Positions 1-14,100 of a DNA stretch of 64,000 nucleotides are shown piece after piece. This DNA is from Owenia fusiformis (taxonomy: Eukaryota; Annelida; Polychaeta; Sabellida; Oweniidae). The stretch spans positions 26,012,740 to 26,076,739 of the forward strand of contig CAIIXF020000009.1 of the NCBI GenBank assembly GCA_903813345.2, read 5' to 3'. A program made the translations under genes and the position numbers. The stretch's first letter is position 1. Each line of letters starts with the position of its first letter. Below the pieces are notes generated by a model. That model saw nothing but the letters and a program-made list of their open reading frames with translations. It made no database searches and was not told where the DNA came from.

Positions 1-720
1 CTGTAAATTGTAATATCCCATATATTGAGATGAATATGAAGGGGACCCAGACAATGTACCCCATGAAATCCAGAATTATGCAGATGAGATTTATACTTAA
101 GGCTGATTACCTCTGCCCCCTCCCTATTCTGTTACTGCTCTCCCCCATCCTCCCCCAGGCAAGAACTATTACAATTTGATGTGCATTACTAACCAGAAAT
201 GCTTGAAATTAAGTATAATCAAAGAAGTTGTAATGTAAATGTATCTCAAAAGTCAAGTTAGACTCTGTATTTATAGAGAATGAATATATGATAAGGGCGA
301 CGCCCACTTTTGATCACTTGCGTAATTCTATGGTCTTTATACTTACCAATCATGCAGAATTATAATATCCTATATATTCAGATGAATGTGAAGAAGACCC
401 AGAAGATGTACCCCATGAAATCCAGAACTATGTAGATTAGATTTATACTTAAGGGTGATTAGCTTTGCCCTCTTCCAATTCTGTTACCCCCCCCCCCCCC
501 ATCTACCCCCTCCCCCATGCAATAAGTATAACACTTACATGTACATTATTTACCAAAAATGCTTCATATTTAGTATAACCAAAGAACATCATTATAAATG
601 TATCTCAAAAGTCAAGTAAAACTCTGTATTTTTAGAGAATGGCAATCATCTACTATGATGAGGGCGACGCCCACTTTTGATCGCTTGTGTAATTGTATGG
701 TCTTTGACACTCCCCAGTTA
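1..720. repeat. Two diverged tandem copies of a ~355-bp repeat
   Basis: The block at about 1-352 is repeated at about 353-720, with a third partial start near 722. Matching landmarks are taatatcc at 11 and 363, the phrase 'accccatgaaatccaga' in both, and the palindrome GGGCGACGCCC at 295-305 and 662-672. Spacing is 352-367 bp because of indels and a poly-C run at 487-500. It lies 5' of the first visible HELZ2 exon, so it is intronic or upstream. No coding potential is seen. From 721 to 1322 I see only AT-rich sequence. Confidence 0.8.
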
Positions 721-1322
721 TGTTAATTGCAATATCCTTTATATTTAAATAAATGTTTGATCTGCCCTGGTAATTTTGAGAATGCTAAAATGTTCTGATA
801 TCTGTTGATTTGAAAAATAATCCACATTCTATATTATGTACAGGTACAGGTTTTACCAAAATTAAGGATTTTCTCAGCAAAAATTGTGGTTTCCATGGCA
901 ACCATGCGTGACAGACCATTGAAACTTTGCATACTACCTTGAAATGATCTCATCAACTCTCAATAAAATTATTATGATGATTGAAGACCAACTGAATGAA
1001 TTATTCAATGATGATAATGTACCCCCTGTAATTTTCCTTTTTAGGGTCAAAAACCCAATTTTGACAACTTTCGCCCCGGATACGGCGCGTCAGACAAAAA
1101 TTTTCTGAAGTATCACATAAAAATACATAAAAAACAAGTAATTTCAATTTGTTCAGAAGCGGGTACATTTTTCGGTGCTACCTCACTAACTATTTAGTCA
1201 GATTTGCTCATTTGAAGCCTTCACCCTGAAAAATTAGATCCTCTTGAAAAACGTTTGCTATTATATGTAATAGAGCTAAATATTCATTATTGTTTATGTT
1301 TCACGATGCTCTCTTTTTTCAG

Positions 1323-4300
1323 TGATGAGTTTGAGCACCTTCCCATCTCATTAGCTAAGGATCACATGATTTTTCTAATGGAGGACCTTAAAGAGGAAGG
1401 CAACTGGAGTTTTAAGGAAGAGATGTACAGCCACTCACATAACTGCTACAGTAATGCACTGAGACTGGCCAAGACCCTACAGGTTGATCATAGCTTTCAC
1501 GTTGGCCAGGATAAAGTGGCCTCGTTGTTTTGTAATCGAGCTGCTGTCTTCAACAAATTGGTAAGTGCTTGAATGTTTTTTGAGATAAGATTGACAATTT
1601 TAAGAGCAGGCATGTTTTTGAAAATCTGTATCTTTAATGCTAGAATATACTGATTATTTATATTGAAGAGGGATTAAACTGCTAAAATACCATCCTTATT
1701 GAGTTTGTTTTAAACTCTCTTTGTGAAAGTGGGTAGCTAGTAGAGGTGTAACTCCCGAGTCAGTAACTCGAGTACAGCTCGTCAGAGCTGCCTATGCATT
1801 GGCTCGAGTTGTCCTCTAGAAACTCGCAATCTATTTCAACTCGCGAGCTAGCTATAACTCGAGTCAACTCGCGGTTTCGCCTATCTTGCAAGCATGTAAA
1901 ATGAATTCGGGTCCCAGAGATCGTGCAACATTACTTCATTAGTGTAATAAATATACCAATGATCGCCATATTTAGCGCCCATCACCTAAAAACACTCTCA
2001 AAGCTTCACAAAGTTCAACAAATATCGTGGAATGACGAGTTACACCAAAAAAATCAGAAAAAGATCGACTATCGAAGGAACTCAACGGGCGATAATAGAG
2101 TAGTCATTAAAATTGAATTGAAAAATGGTCCCCTTATTCTCACGTCGTTTACACGACTTTTACATAAAAAGATGATCTATCATTAAATTAAGATCATAAG
2201 TCTTAACTTTAGATCGATAACCAGCAGTCTTTAGTATAAATAATGAAGATAATCCGGGAAAACCATTCATTAATTTGAGGGGCCCTTCTGGGTTTTCTAA
2301 AATATTGTTTGGTTAGATTCTAGCGATCTCTCGTCCTTACCGTATGCGGCGACGTCTATACCAGATCGTTTTTGATTGAAATATGAGATAACTGCAATGA
2401 ATACCACAGTTTCTTATGGCCCCACGTGTTAAATACCTTTTAGATGTGACTAAACCAGAGAAACTTGGCGCTTGAAGTTACAGTAATTTTGTATAGCAGG
2501 GTTTACAATATGTACTGGACGAAATGAATGAACTCGAGTTTTACTCGAGTTTTGGAAATATTTGGCAAGTTGAACTCGAGTTGGATTTTTCTGGCGAGTT
2601 ACACCTCTAGTAGCTAGCTCAATGTAACGTAAGTCATTGGGCTTGGTGGTTCAATTTGCTCTTCAAGTGTGAAGTTTATCACTGTATGTCTTGTCTGTTT
2701 TCAGGGAAGATTCAGAGAGGCCATCGATGATGCTGACTTGGGTAAGATCATTTTTTGATTAACATTTTTATCGCACCCTCAGGTGCTATATTGTAATCAG
2801 TTTGCCGGGCGGGCGGGCTGACGGTTGGGCGGGCGTTCCGAATAATCTTGTCTACAGGTTTCCAGCCAAACCGTTTGAGAGTTTCATTTGAAATTCTCAG
2901 GGATATTTCTACCTATGAAAGTTTAGAACTGATTAGTTTTTAGGCATTCTGCGTAAATGTTAAGGCGGCCATTTTGGATCTTCCGTCCTAAAATCTTGTC
3001 TGTCAAGGCTTGTCTACAGGTTTCCAGCCAAACCGTTTGAGGGATTCATTTGAAATTCTCAGGGATGTTTGTACCTATGAAAGTTTAGGACTGATTAGTT
3101 TTTCGGCATTCTGGGTAAATGTTAAGGTGGCCATTTTGGATTTTCCGTCCTAAAATCGTGTCTGTGAAGGCTTGTCTACAGGTTTCCAGCCAAACTGTTT
3201 GAGGGATTCATTTGAAATTCTCAGGGATGTTTGTACCTATGAAAGTTTAGAACTGATTAGTTTTTCGACAATCTGGATAAATGTTAAGACGGCCATTTTG
3301 GATTTTCCGTCCTAAAATCTTGTCTGTCAAGGCTTGTCTACAAGTTTCCAGCCAAACCGTTTGAGGGATTCATTTGAAATTCTCAGGGATGTTTCTACCT
3401 ATAAAAGTTTAGAAGTGATTATTTTTTCAGCATTCTTGGTAAATGTTAAGGCGGCCATTTTGGATTTTTCGTCCTAAAATCGTGTCTGTGAAGGCTTGTT
3501 TTAAAAAATACATGTAAAAAAGAATTTCCCATTGAGAGCAATGTTAAATTAATTTTTTTAGAAATAACTTAACGGTCAATCTTTCCAATTTTCACATATT
3601 TTGTAATACATCAGTATATCTTTTACCAGGATTTTTTTCAGGAAAATCTGAATTGTAGAAAAAAAGCTGATACACTGTGAAGTGATACCTTAAAACGTGT
3701 CTCTTGAGGGTTGTTTACAGTTTTCATGGATTCACCCTAAAATTTTAGAGATGTTTCTATGGAAAGTTTAGAACCGATTAGTTTTTAGGCAGTCTGGGTA
3801 AATGTTAAGGTGGCCATTTTGAATTATTCATCCTGAAAAGTGTATTCTGTCCAAGGGTGCGATTCTGTTCACCGTGTGGCTTATTTGATTTCTGTTTATT
3901 CCATTTAAATATTAGCCTACATTTGCAATACAGTATGATTGCTTAGTTTTTGAAACAGTAGCAGCAATTTTGGTGATTGACTTCATGGAATGGAAATCAT
4001 AAGAAATATTGTAAGGTAACAGATGCGGAAATGTTGAAAGCTTGCTAGGGGGGTCAAAGCATGTTAATATTTATTTCATTGCCTGTGATGTTGATGTTAA
4101 AAATTCCATTTAAAAAGTGATTGAAATGAGTTATACAAATGGAAATGATATGTTTACAACTTTATACACATGTCAGTTGATGTATAATTTATGTAACATA
4201 GTTTGACAATAAAGTACAGTAAAACCTATGTACAGTGAACACCCATGGAGCCACAAAAATGTGTTCACTCTTGGTAGGTGTTTACTACAGTGAGGCAACT

Positions 4301-5173
4301 TTGTACAGAACTTAATGAAGTTTGTGTTGAGAAGAGTGTTCACTAGACACAGGTGTTCACTAACACAGGTTTTACTGTATTTTACTAACCAAAAAAGATG
4401 TTTAGGTTATAAAACAACCTCTTTTTATTTGTGGAGTGCTGACTTCAATTTTTATGTATTTTAGGTATAAAACCAACTACACTGTTTTTGAATGAGAACT
4501 AGTGAGAAATACTCATATTACATTCACAAAATATCTATTTGTCAACTATGTGAAGGGTTAGAATACTAATAAAAATACCTCAATTATTTTCGTTAAATAG
4601 GTACAAGAGTTTATTGTTTCCAGGGGGTATGAGATACATTGAATACACTTAACAATTACTATTTATCACGATATTAGTACATTATATCAGTTTATTCACC
4701 ACTTGGCAATAATTTAAAAGATTCAATTTTAAAGTCATGTAATGAAAGACATAACTATACTCTTGTTAACTCTCCTTTTCACATCAGCCTTAGAATGAGC
4801 CTTAGTAATGTCCATGTAATATCATGAATAGAATGATTGACAACCTGGAAAGAAAGGTAATTTACACAGGGTCCTTAAAAGAGGGTATGTAAGACATTGC
4901 TGCGACGCTATGCAGTGTTAATGTGGGAGTCTAGTTGGTCCTATACCTCAGGGGTAGAACACTCACCGGGAGTTTTCATAATAACCAATTGTACAAAAGT
5001 ATGAAATCTTTGTATCAAATCTTTAAACCATCTTGTGTCTGATTTCAGCTGTCAGTATATCTAATGGCAAGAATTACAAGGCCTGTTATCGTCTAGCAAT
5101 GGCCTACAGGGAACTAGGGGACACAAGGAAAGCCCTTAAAGCAGCTGAGAGTGGATATTCGATCAAAAAAAGT
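1323..5173 (+). CDS. HELZ2: HELZ2-like exons 1-3: N-terminal TPR region
   Basis: Residues 1-133 of the visible protein form a tetratricopeptide region. KEEGNWSF opens a helix, NRAAVFNKL-GRFREAIDDADLA forms the next helix pair, and YKACYRLAMAYRELGDTRKAL is a typical TPR signature. These exons (1323-1560, 2705-2741, 5049-5173) are split by introns packed with mobile elements. TPRs usually bind protein partners. An N-terminal TPR block ahead of CCCH and C2H2 fingers is the arrangement of ZC3H7A/B, not the standard description of human HELZ2. Exon 2 is only 37 nt. Confidence 0.8.
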
Positions 5174-8100
5174 GTAAGTCATATTTCATTATTATCCCAC
5201 CGAACAAAGTTCGTAGGGATATAGAGAAGCTGTCTGTCAGTCCATTAGTTTGTATGTGTATCCAGGCAATATTATTCTTTTCATAGCACTGATGTGCACT
5301 CTAGGTAACTTTACATTGTAAACCTATTGTAATTAAATGATAAAAAAGGGGTTTTAAAAAATGGTGTTTGTAAAATGAGGTATCTACCTAAAATATCAAA
5401 ATACCAAACTTGCTTTTATTTTCGCCATTCCCAGGTGTGACGTCACAGTTCAACACAATATATAGATTCCCGGATGCTTGAATAGATGCATGGTCATTCA
5501 TGTGTATGGAGTATAAGAGCACGGCTATGCCACATTCTGATTGGTTAAGAAATTCAATTAGAGAATGGTCATGTTTGATATCATATTGCATGTTGAGTCA
5601 CATTAATTGACAAATGCTCAATTATGCCTAATTATGAATCTAACTGATCTTGCAAGTATCTGCTAGAAGATCAAAATAATAAAAATGATATTCTATATGG
5701 CATATTAAATAGAGTACTGTAATTCTGTAAATTTTTATTTAGTCATCAGCATCAACTGGGTGGTCAACATCTCAATTTTCTTGTCACTGAGATTCCAAGA
5801 AAACCACTTTGCGGAATTGCTTTTTTTACATATGTTACATGATAGGAAGTTCTAGAGCTGATTAACATATATTTTGTAAGAGGATGATAAAAACAAGTTT
5901 TTATTAAAGTAAGACATGAACATTACATTGGTGATAACATAAACATTCAACCTTTAATAATGTTGATCAAAAAGAGGAAGGAAGGACTCAAAAGAGTTTC
6001 CTGGAAAAAATATATACAGATTCTGCCTCTAATATTACAACTGGTAGGCTGATATTTCATCTGGATTATTCAGTTGCTTATGCCTTCATTTTGAATTTCT
6101 GATGTGTATTTTTGGTATGTAAGTTATTCCCAAAAGTAAGTCCAAAAAGGGGATTCCCCTATTTTGTATTGATTGAATGATTGATCGCACAATGTAAGGA
6201 TCATATTGCATTCATGCAACGTGCCCTTTGTGAAGAAATGCAAATAATCAAGTTATCTATTCAGACTGTTATTGAATATTCTACAAAATACTATTCTACA
6301 AAATACTACTATTCTGTAAATAAGAGGTAAATCTTTGAAATGAAAGTTAGTTTGTTTTCTGAGAAGTAACTTGAAAACGTGCAGTTTGTGGAGAAGTAGA
6401 AATATAAATCATGTTGTCCATAATTACAAGGCCCTAGGAATAAACATTTAATAAAAGCTCATATTTCCTGCTATATCTAAATGGACTTCTAATTGCAACT
6501 GTTTGAGATAACATTCTCAGAATTTATCAGGTCAAATCGACCTTGAAATAAGTGTAAGCTGAAAATTCTTAATGTAGAAGGCTCAACTTTTCACAACCTT
6601 GAAATTAATTCCAACATCGTAGAATAAGGATGTAGGAGTCTAGTATGATATGATTTCCTTAAGGCTGTTTGATTAGAAATATGATACATAACATACTGCA
6701 GTAATCAATTTTTTGTTTTGTTAATGATTATGTTGTAGAAGGATTTTAAAGCTCTAATAGTTGAGCTGAAAGAAAAGTTGGATTCAGAGACCAGCCGTGA
6801 GAGAGACAACTCATTCAATCCATTTGGTACTATTGGGTCGCAGAAACCAAAGATGCCCTCACAGATGGGAGCAAATAACTCTGCGCCTCTCCCCACCTAT
6901 AAAAGCATGCAGAATGGAACCTCATATAAATCTACCCAGAATGCACCTGTCGAGCCACCTGGGTATATGTCGATATCAAAACGTAAGCCAGATTTAACGT
7001 ATCGAGATTCTGATAGTGATGGGGCTTTTCCTATGCTTGACCAGACCTCAGATGAAGATGTTCGACCTAAAGCCAATGTAAAGAAAAATAAAGTCAATGG
7101 GAATAGTCAACCAAAGGGTGAGTACTCATTTAAAGGCCCTGACTTGGTGTATACCCTTGAAATTTGTGACATTTCCTTTGAGTAGGCCTATATCTAATAT
7201 AACTCTATCGAGCCCTATTGAGAAAATCAGGACATTACATTTTAACGTACCATTCCACATTTACTATTATCATAAAACGTCACAAAAGCTAGAATATTAA
7301 ATAGTTATCTATGATAATCATAAAGAAGTGTAGCTAGTCGATGTAGATTTAAGATAGTGGGTATTAGGTGTTACTAAGAAAGAGAACCAATCAAGGAAAA
7401 GAAAAGGGATATTCCAGCCATAGAATTTGAGAAAGGATAGCAAGATGTAACAGGATTCTCAAGTATCGCGTCTGAGTTACAGGAGTGTATATGCTATACA
7501 ATGTATTGTTTTACATGTTCAACTTACTGAACTAGGAAGTTATAAGTTACTTTAATGCAGAGAGCCAGTTAATTATTGAAGGGAGGTTATGTTGATCTCA
7601 AACTGTTCAAAATATAAGAGCTCTTAAAATATACCTCTTACTGTACTGTTTTATTTTATACAAATATTAACATTGTCACTGGACTTTGAAAGAAGAGATA
7701 AAAACTTGGTTTTATCAATGCAGTTGAAGTAAACATATAAGAAATACTCGAACAGATTGACATAGCTTAGGTTCTCTGGCAGAGAAGTTGACATTCTAAA
7801 TATGAAAATGGCGTTTTCATGAATTTTATTTTTCAAGACTTAGTGTAATAAACAATATTTTTCTTATTTTTTAGTTACTTATCGAAGCACACAGAATTCC
7901 AACGCCAATAATATCACCACAGAGGAGGTAAGTTGTTACCAGCAACTGTCTGACAACACTGGAGGTCAGTTCTAACCATCAAGGGCAAACTTATCAGCAA
8001 AAAATCAGTTGTGTCTAGTTATATAGAATAGTGTCAATATATATGTCTCATGGAAATATAGGAGACTTCTGCACTATAAAGCTTGTGAACGATGTAATTG

Positions 8101-11100
8101 ATGAGGAAATTGAAAGCAATTTAGCAGTAGTAATTGAGCTAATTAACAAATCCACCATCAGCCCATTTATTTGTTTTAAACAAGTGTAATTATCTGATGT
8201 TTTAAATTCTATTGCAGCATACTGGTCCTCAAGATCACCTAAATAGCACAAAGAAAAAGAAAAAGAAGAAGAAAACAAAAGGTTGGTGTCATATTTATAG
8301 CGATTAGAGGTTATTGTCACAGTTTTGCATCATTCCATGTAGTGCATATGAAAAGTTCAACAGTTCAAATTTAATTTTCAGGATGATCTTTCAAAATAAT
8401 TGAAAAGGGGACATTCTTATTTTAGAGAATTCAGTATCGTAAATCTTTAATAATCAGTTAATTCAATTGGTTTTTGAGAATGTAAAATTGTGATTTAAAT
8501 GGAAACATTGGGGGCTTATTTTAAAAGGTTGCTTGTGATATTTCATACTTTCTTTCTTTCTAATCCCCATAAGGATTCTTTTTTATAAGAATGATAAGTG
8601 TAATTTTGGGTTATATGAATGAAATGGTGTTCTGAGTGTTCTTACATTTTGTATTAAATCATGTTTTTTTTATTTACTTATTTTGTTAGTATTTCAGAAA
8701 CTTATTCATGGTTAAAAAGAATTGGCAAGACTTAAAATCTCTACTTTCATTTAAATCATATATCTTTATTTTTCTTGAATTTTAGCTCAAAAGAAAGCTG
8801 AAAGAAAAGCAGCGAGACCTAAGACTCCTGAAGAAAGTGACGAACCTTCAAGTAATGATGACAGTGATGCTGTAAGTGACGATGACATCGAGTATGTTAC
8901 CGTAGGAACCAGCAACAGATTCATCCCCACTAAAGAACCCGTTAAACCTCAAACCCAACCTGAGAAGCCTAAATCTAAACCGATTGACACCTCAAATGAA
9001 GTAAAGCAGGTATGTTGTATTAAGGTCAGATATGTCAATGATCTCTTAACTCCTGTATTAACATTATCATATACAATAATTTTCAAATGGCCCAAATGGT
9101 TTGGAAAAAAGCATCTACAGTTTTTCTTTCAGTATTGGCCTTCTGTTGTTCATAAAGGAGTGTATAATTGGAGTGTTTGGATAGTCTTGTATTTTCTTGT
9201 GACTAAATACCTAATGTTAATTGTAGGATCATGAAATCTTTGAGGTCTTGTATGACGTGCAGGTAGGTTTCAGTGCATGTTTGGAATGTTGTTCTGTTGT
9301 TCATGTTCCATTATTGAAACTTTCTTTGTTTTTAAAAAAAGTTTATAAATTCTAGTTAGTTCTAGTGTTAGGGCATTTTGTCTTAAATTTTTATTAAATC
9401 AGATTGTGTTAGTGTTCTATTCACTGTTTTAGGGAAAATCTAGTATGGGCTTGGATCATTTTGGTACCAACTCTGGAAGTTCCTCAAGCCATAGTACCCC
9501 AATGAGTTCCCGTGCTACCTCCCAGCCCCCTGTGGGTCACCCTACCTACCAGGCACCCAGCAGCGCGACCAGACCACCCATGGAAATGCTCCCAGAGTCA
9601 TTTAGCCGTAATTATGAACATGTCATTGCGTGCAGTCAATGTTTTGAGAAGATCGGCAATGGATATAAAGGTTACAGGTATCATCCTAATCTATCGCACA
9701 CCTGTGGAGCTAATTTTTTCCTGATTCGTCGTCAAGGAAGAGCTGATATGAACTGGCTAAAGATCAGACCTCGACCAAAGACTGGCTATACAGGACCATA
9801 TAAGAGATGCATCAGTTTTGCCACTGGGGAGAGCTGTAGGTAAGTATTCCCCTTATCTCTCTATTCCTTCATTCATTTTAATGGAACAATAATAACCTTT
9901 AAAGTATGAATATTTGTTTTAATGTTAATCATCTACAATTATATATTAGGCAGAAAATGGTCAATGCGGATTTTTTCCGTTTAATAAACACATAGAAGTT
10001 TGTGTAGTCCATGGAGAAGTCATTATCATACATTTAGTGTATTGTGTAATTATACATTATAGCATGCACTGAACAAGTGTTGACATACTGTTACAGTTTC
10101 CAATTTTTTTTATGTGGATAGTGTTTTGCTGTTGGTGTTCGGCATCTGTAACAAATGGCATGTGGTGATATTTTGCATGTTAATGCCTTGTTTTTTACTC
10201 CCCCCCTCCTGCTTTGCAGATCTTCTCCTGAGGATGCCTGTCAATTCCCCCACAGTCAACAAGAAGTGGATCTTTGGACGCTGGACAGGGAAAATGTATT
10301 CAGTATCGAAAAATTTATTAAAGACACTAAAGATAACATTGCTGGTAAGAAATTAAATGTAATATTTTGAATTTCAATTTGAAAAGTTCTTGCCATTTGT
10401 AAAATACTTCATTTTTAGCGAAGCTAATACAGTATGTAAAATTGTATCATCAATGTCATTCATCCATGCGATTGATACGGCTCTCCAAAAAGTTGTTCAT
10501 AGAATGAATGATGAAGCCTGCATCACTCCAAGGCACAGACAAGGGAAAAAGATATTGGAGTATATAACATGACTACAACCTGTCTCAGTTCTTAAGAGTA
10601 TTTTGCTTTGTTTATTAATCCTTTCTTTTGGCTATTCTAGAGCTAGGCCAAAAACTTTCTTCACAACCAGAGAGCAGACCTGGGCTTCCATTGACACAAG
10701 TCAGACCATCTAACCAACAGAATCAGATGATGCGTCCCCAGATGGGACCCCCTGGACCTTACAATCAAATTAGGTTCAACTCTGGGGTCTTTAACCATAA
10801 TGGGTTCAATGGCTCTACTGGACCCTATCAGCGCCCACCTGCATTTGGCATACTCCCCAGCCCTGGTCCTCCTAGATTCAATAACCAAATTAACCCTAAT
10901 ATGATGAACAGTGGACAGCCAACACCTACAACTTTGAGCAATACAATTGGAAATAGAATAGATAATCCAATGAAAAGTTCCCATGATTTTTCTTTGCGGT
11001 GTGAGCAGTGTTATAGGATGGGTGACACGATAGGTCTTCATCTCGTTCTTGATGTCCAGCACACTTGTTTGCAGGATGTCTTATTGTTTATACGTCGTGG

Positions 11101-14100
11101 AAGCACTTGGTGGTTGAAAGTCCGAGAGCGAAAACAAAACCGCCATTTCTATGGCCCATATGCCCTTTGTAACCATTACATACACGGTAATTGCAGTTAT
11201 GAGGATAATTGTATATTTGCGCATAATGATGTTGAGCAAAACTTATGGACTTTGGAGAAAGATGGAAAATTTAGCGTATCGGAGTTCATTTTACAGAATC
11301 GTGCTGTGGCTGGATTTTCTCTGGGAGATTTGTTTCAGAAACACTCCGGGGAGTTCATGTTCATCTGTAAGCAATGCTTCTATGGGAAACCCACGATGAT
11401 TAGTATGGAGAATCTTGACAACCCCACAATCTGTATGCAGGGGCATCCCTGGGCACAAAACAAGCTATTAGCGCATCGGGAACAATCGGGAAAGATTGAT
11501 AGTATAGGTCCGCAGCCATTTAAAAACTTTGGCAAGAAGGCATACTTCCAGATGTGTTACAAGATGCAATTCTGTCTGAGACGAGCCCAACAGGGGATGT
11601 TGTGTAACTTCAGCCATAGTGCCATTGAGAAAGATGTTTGGTTGCTTGAGCGTGACACTCCAGCCACACAAGATGATATAGTGGCTGAATCAAAGAAGCT
11701 GCACACCAACACCGCTGCCACCAATGGGGCCAACACTCAGCCAGCTCAAGCCACCCCTACTAAATCTCACCCTAGTTCATGGGCTGGTAGAGCTAATGCA
11801 GCTGGTCCCCCAACTACTGTGCAGTTTGGTGCCAATGTGAAGCAAGCAGGATATATGCCTCCAGCTAAGCCAAGGTGTCCTTATAGGTAGGTTTTGTATT
11901 GCTTTAATGTGTTAAAAATATACAATTTTCTCCAGAAAGATAACCAGGCCTCTAGGAAGATCAGTTTTTTGTACTGATAGAGCTACCCAGAATAAAAATA
12001 GTTTTCAAATCAAATCAAACTAGTTAAAGTACATAGGGTTTTATACTCCTCCATAAATGTACATGGCTGTTAAGTTGTAAATGAAACAATCTCTACCATG
12101 AGCCCACTAAACAAAAGCAAAGTGTGTGGAATATATACGAGATGTGTCTTCACATGATGACTGTTTATTTGCAGGCTCCAATATGTTTGTCAACTATGCT
12201 GGAAGAATGGAAAGACAAGTGAGAAGAACCCTAAAGTAGATGACAGGTGTACAGGTAAGCTATCTAATTATGTCGCAACTAGAAGTGGTGACATATTGTT
12301 ATAGTCTTTTTTGTGGACAGTGTTTGGCATCTGGTGGTTGGTGCTCAGAGTTTGTTGTCTGTAACAAAAGGTAGGTGGTGATATTTTGCATGTTAATGTG
12401 ATTATTTTGGGTTCTCCCTTGAATTTTGTATTCAAGTTCTCATTTTCATACTTTTGAAAAAATATGCACATACTTTTCATGTATTTTCTCATTTTCACAG
12501 TGGTGTTAATGAATTTTCTGGTGTGTGTAAGCCTATTTTCAAATTTTAAATGGTTGTATTGCAATGAATACATTCAATAGGTCAATTTCAGATTTTAATT
12601 GGTAATTTTTTACTAAAAGGACAACTGAACAAGCTTTCCTCAACTTGCAGCTACAAAAATGCGGTTTTCTCCATTGTAAGCCCACGGTAGAGTTCTTGCA
12701 ATATTCATTATAAAATAAATGTTAGATAACTGCTAACGGTCATGGATAACGAAATAAAACTAACTGATAAATCAAATTGGCCCCCACGTGATTAGTAACG
12801 TCATATACAAAATATAGCTTTGGTTTATTGGTTCCATAGTAATCACAACGTCACGGCAACCATAGGATTGTTGCGTAAACAAATAACAAAACATTTTGGC
12901 ATTATGACATCATGATCTAATGTACCAAAACGGGCCACGTGGGGACCAGTAAGAGATCACGTGGGGGCCAAGAACGTCACAACCAATACGAATACTGCTT
13001 ATTAAGCAGCTATAACGATCGTTAGAGTGAAATAGTTTTCACACTACTGATGAGAAAACATGTCCAAATACATCTATCAAAAAATTATATTGATTCCTTT
13101 AGGTTAAAAATACCATTTCATATCTGCTTTTATGAGAGGGGTCCTATTGCTACACCTTGTTATGGTGTGTGAATGTATTGTATGGGTCAGAATAAAATTC
13201 ATTTAAGATGCTCACAGTTTCTTGCTAAAACTTGCTTTTTCTTTTTCTCTACTTTGCCTCACAGTCCAGTATCTATAAAAGACTTGAAAAACACTAATGT
13301 GTAGATTTATTTGAAAATCATGAAATGTTGCCTTATATATACAGAACTTTGTCAGATTTAATTAAGATTGGTTTCATTGACATCACTCTTAAAAATACTA
13401 ATTACTACCCTATCTTCATGTTACAGGTCCTGGCAATGGTCACATCTGGAGTCAGAACAAAGCTTGCCTGTTGTTACCTGAGAGGAAAGTCATAAGAGAA
13501 TTACCCTATAGGATTCCCAAAGACTGTAACTTTGCAATGTGTACTCATATTATCAACAAGAGGGAGTGTTTCTATGTCGTGGGGAAACAGTGCCAATATG
13601 CTCACTGTAGAGAGGAGATGGATGTCTGGACATGGATGGTGAAAAATAAAGGTGAGATCTACAGTATACTACATTTTATAGACTATGTAGATCTTATGTG
13701 ATTTCTAGTTTTGTTTCAGATGTTGCATCGTGGTTTTCCAGTGCAACATTTTATACATTTATCTACACATTGCTTTATTTTTAGTGCGGACTACTGAGGA
13801 ACTTGTTGAACTGTGTAAAGAGCAGGCTAAGGCCCCTATAACTAAAGGACAGCCTGTTGTACAAGTGCAGGTAGTGAATCCATCTATCTTACTGGATATT
13901 ATCTGCCTAAATAAAACATAGACATTGTGAAAATATTCTAAAATTGTTTTATTTGCATTTTTTAAATTTAAGTTGCTTTTAATAATTGGACAGTGTCTTA
14001 TAAATTTCATCATTGAAAATGTGTAAATATTTATTTGTATTTGAAATTGGGCTGGATGTGTTTTGGATACAGGGTTTATCCCTGGGGAAATGTGTATCCC

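Noticed and set aside
1923-2186. 87-codon frame inside the hAT-like element as a transposase remnant
   Set aside because: No hAT motif and too short. Best seen as chance.
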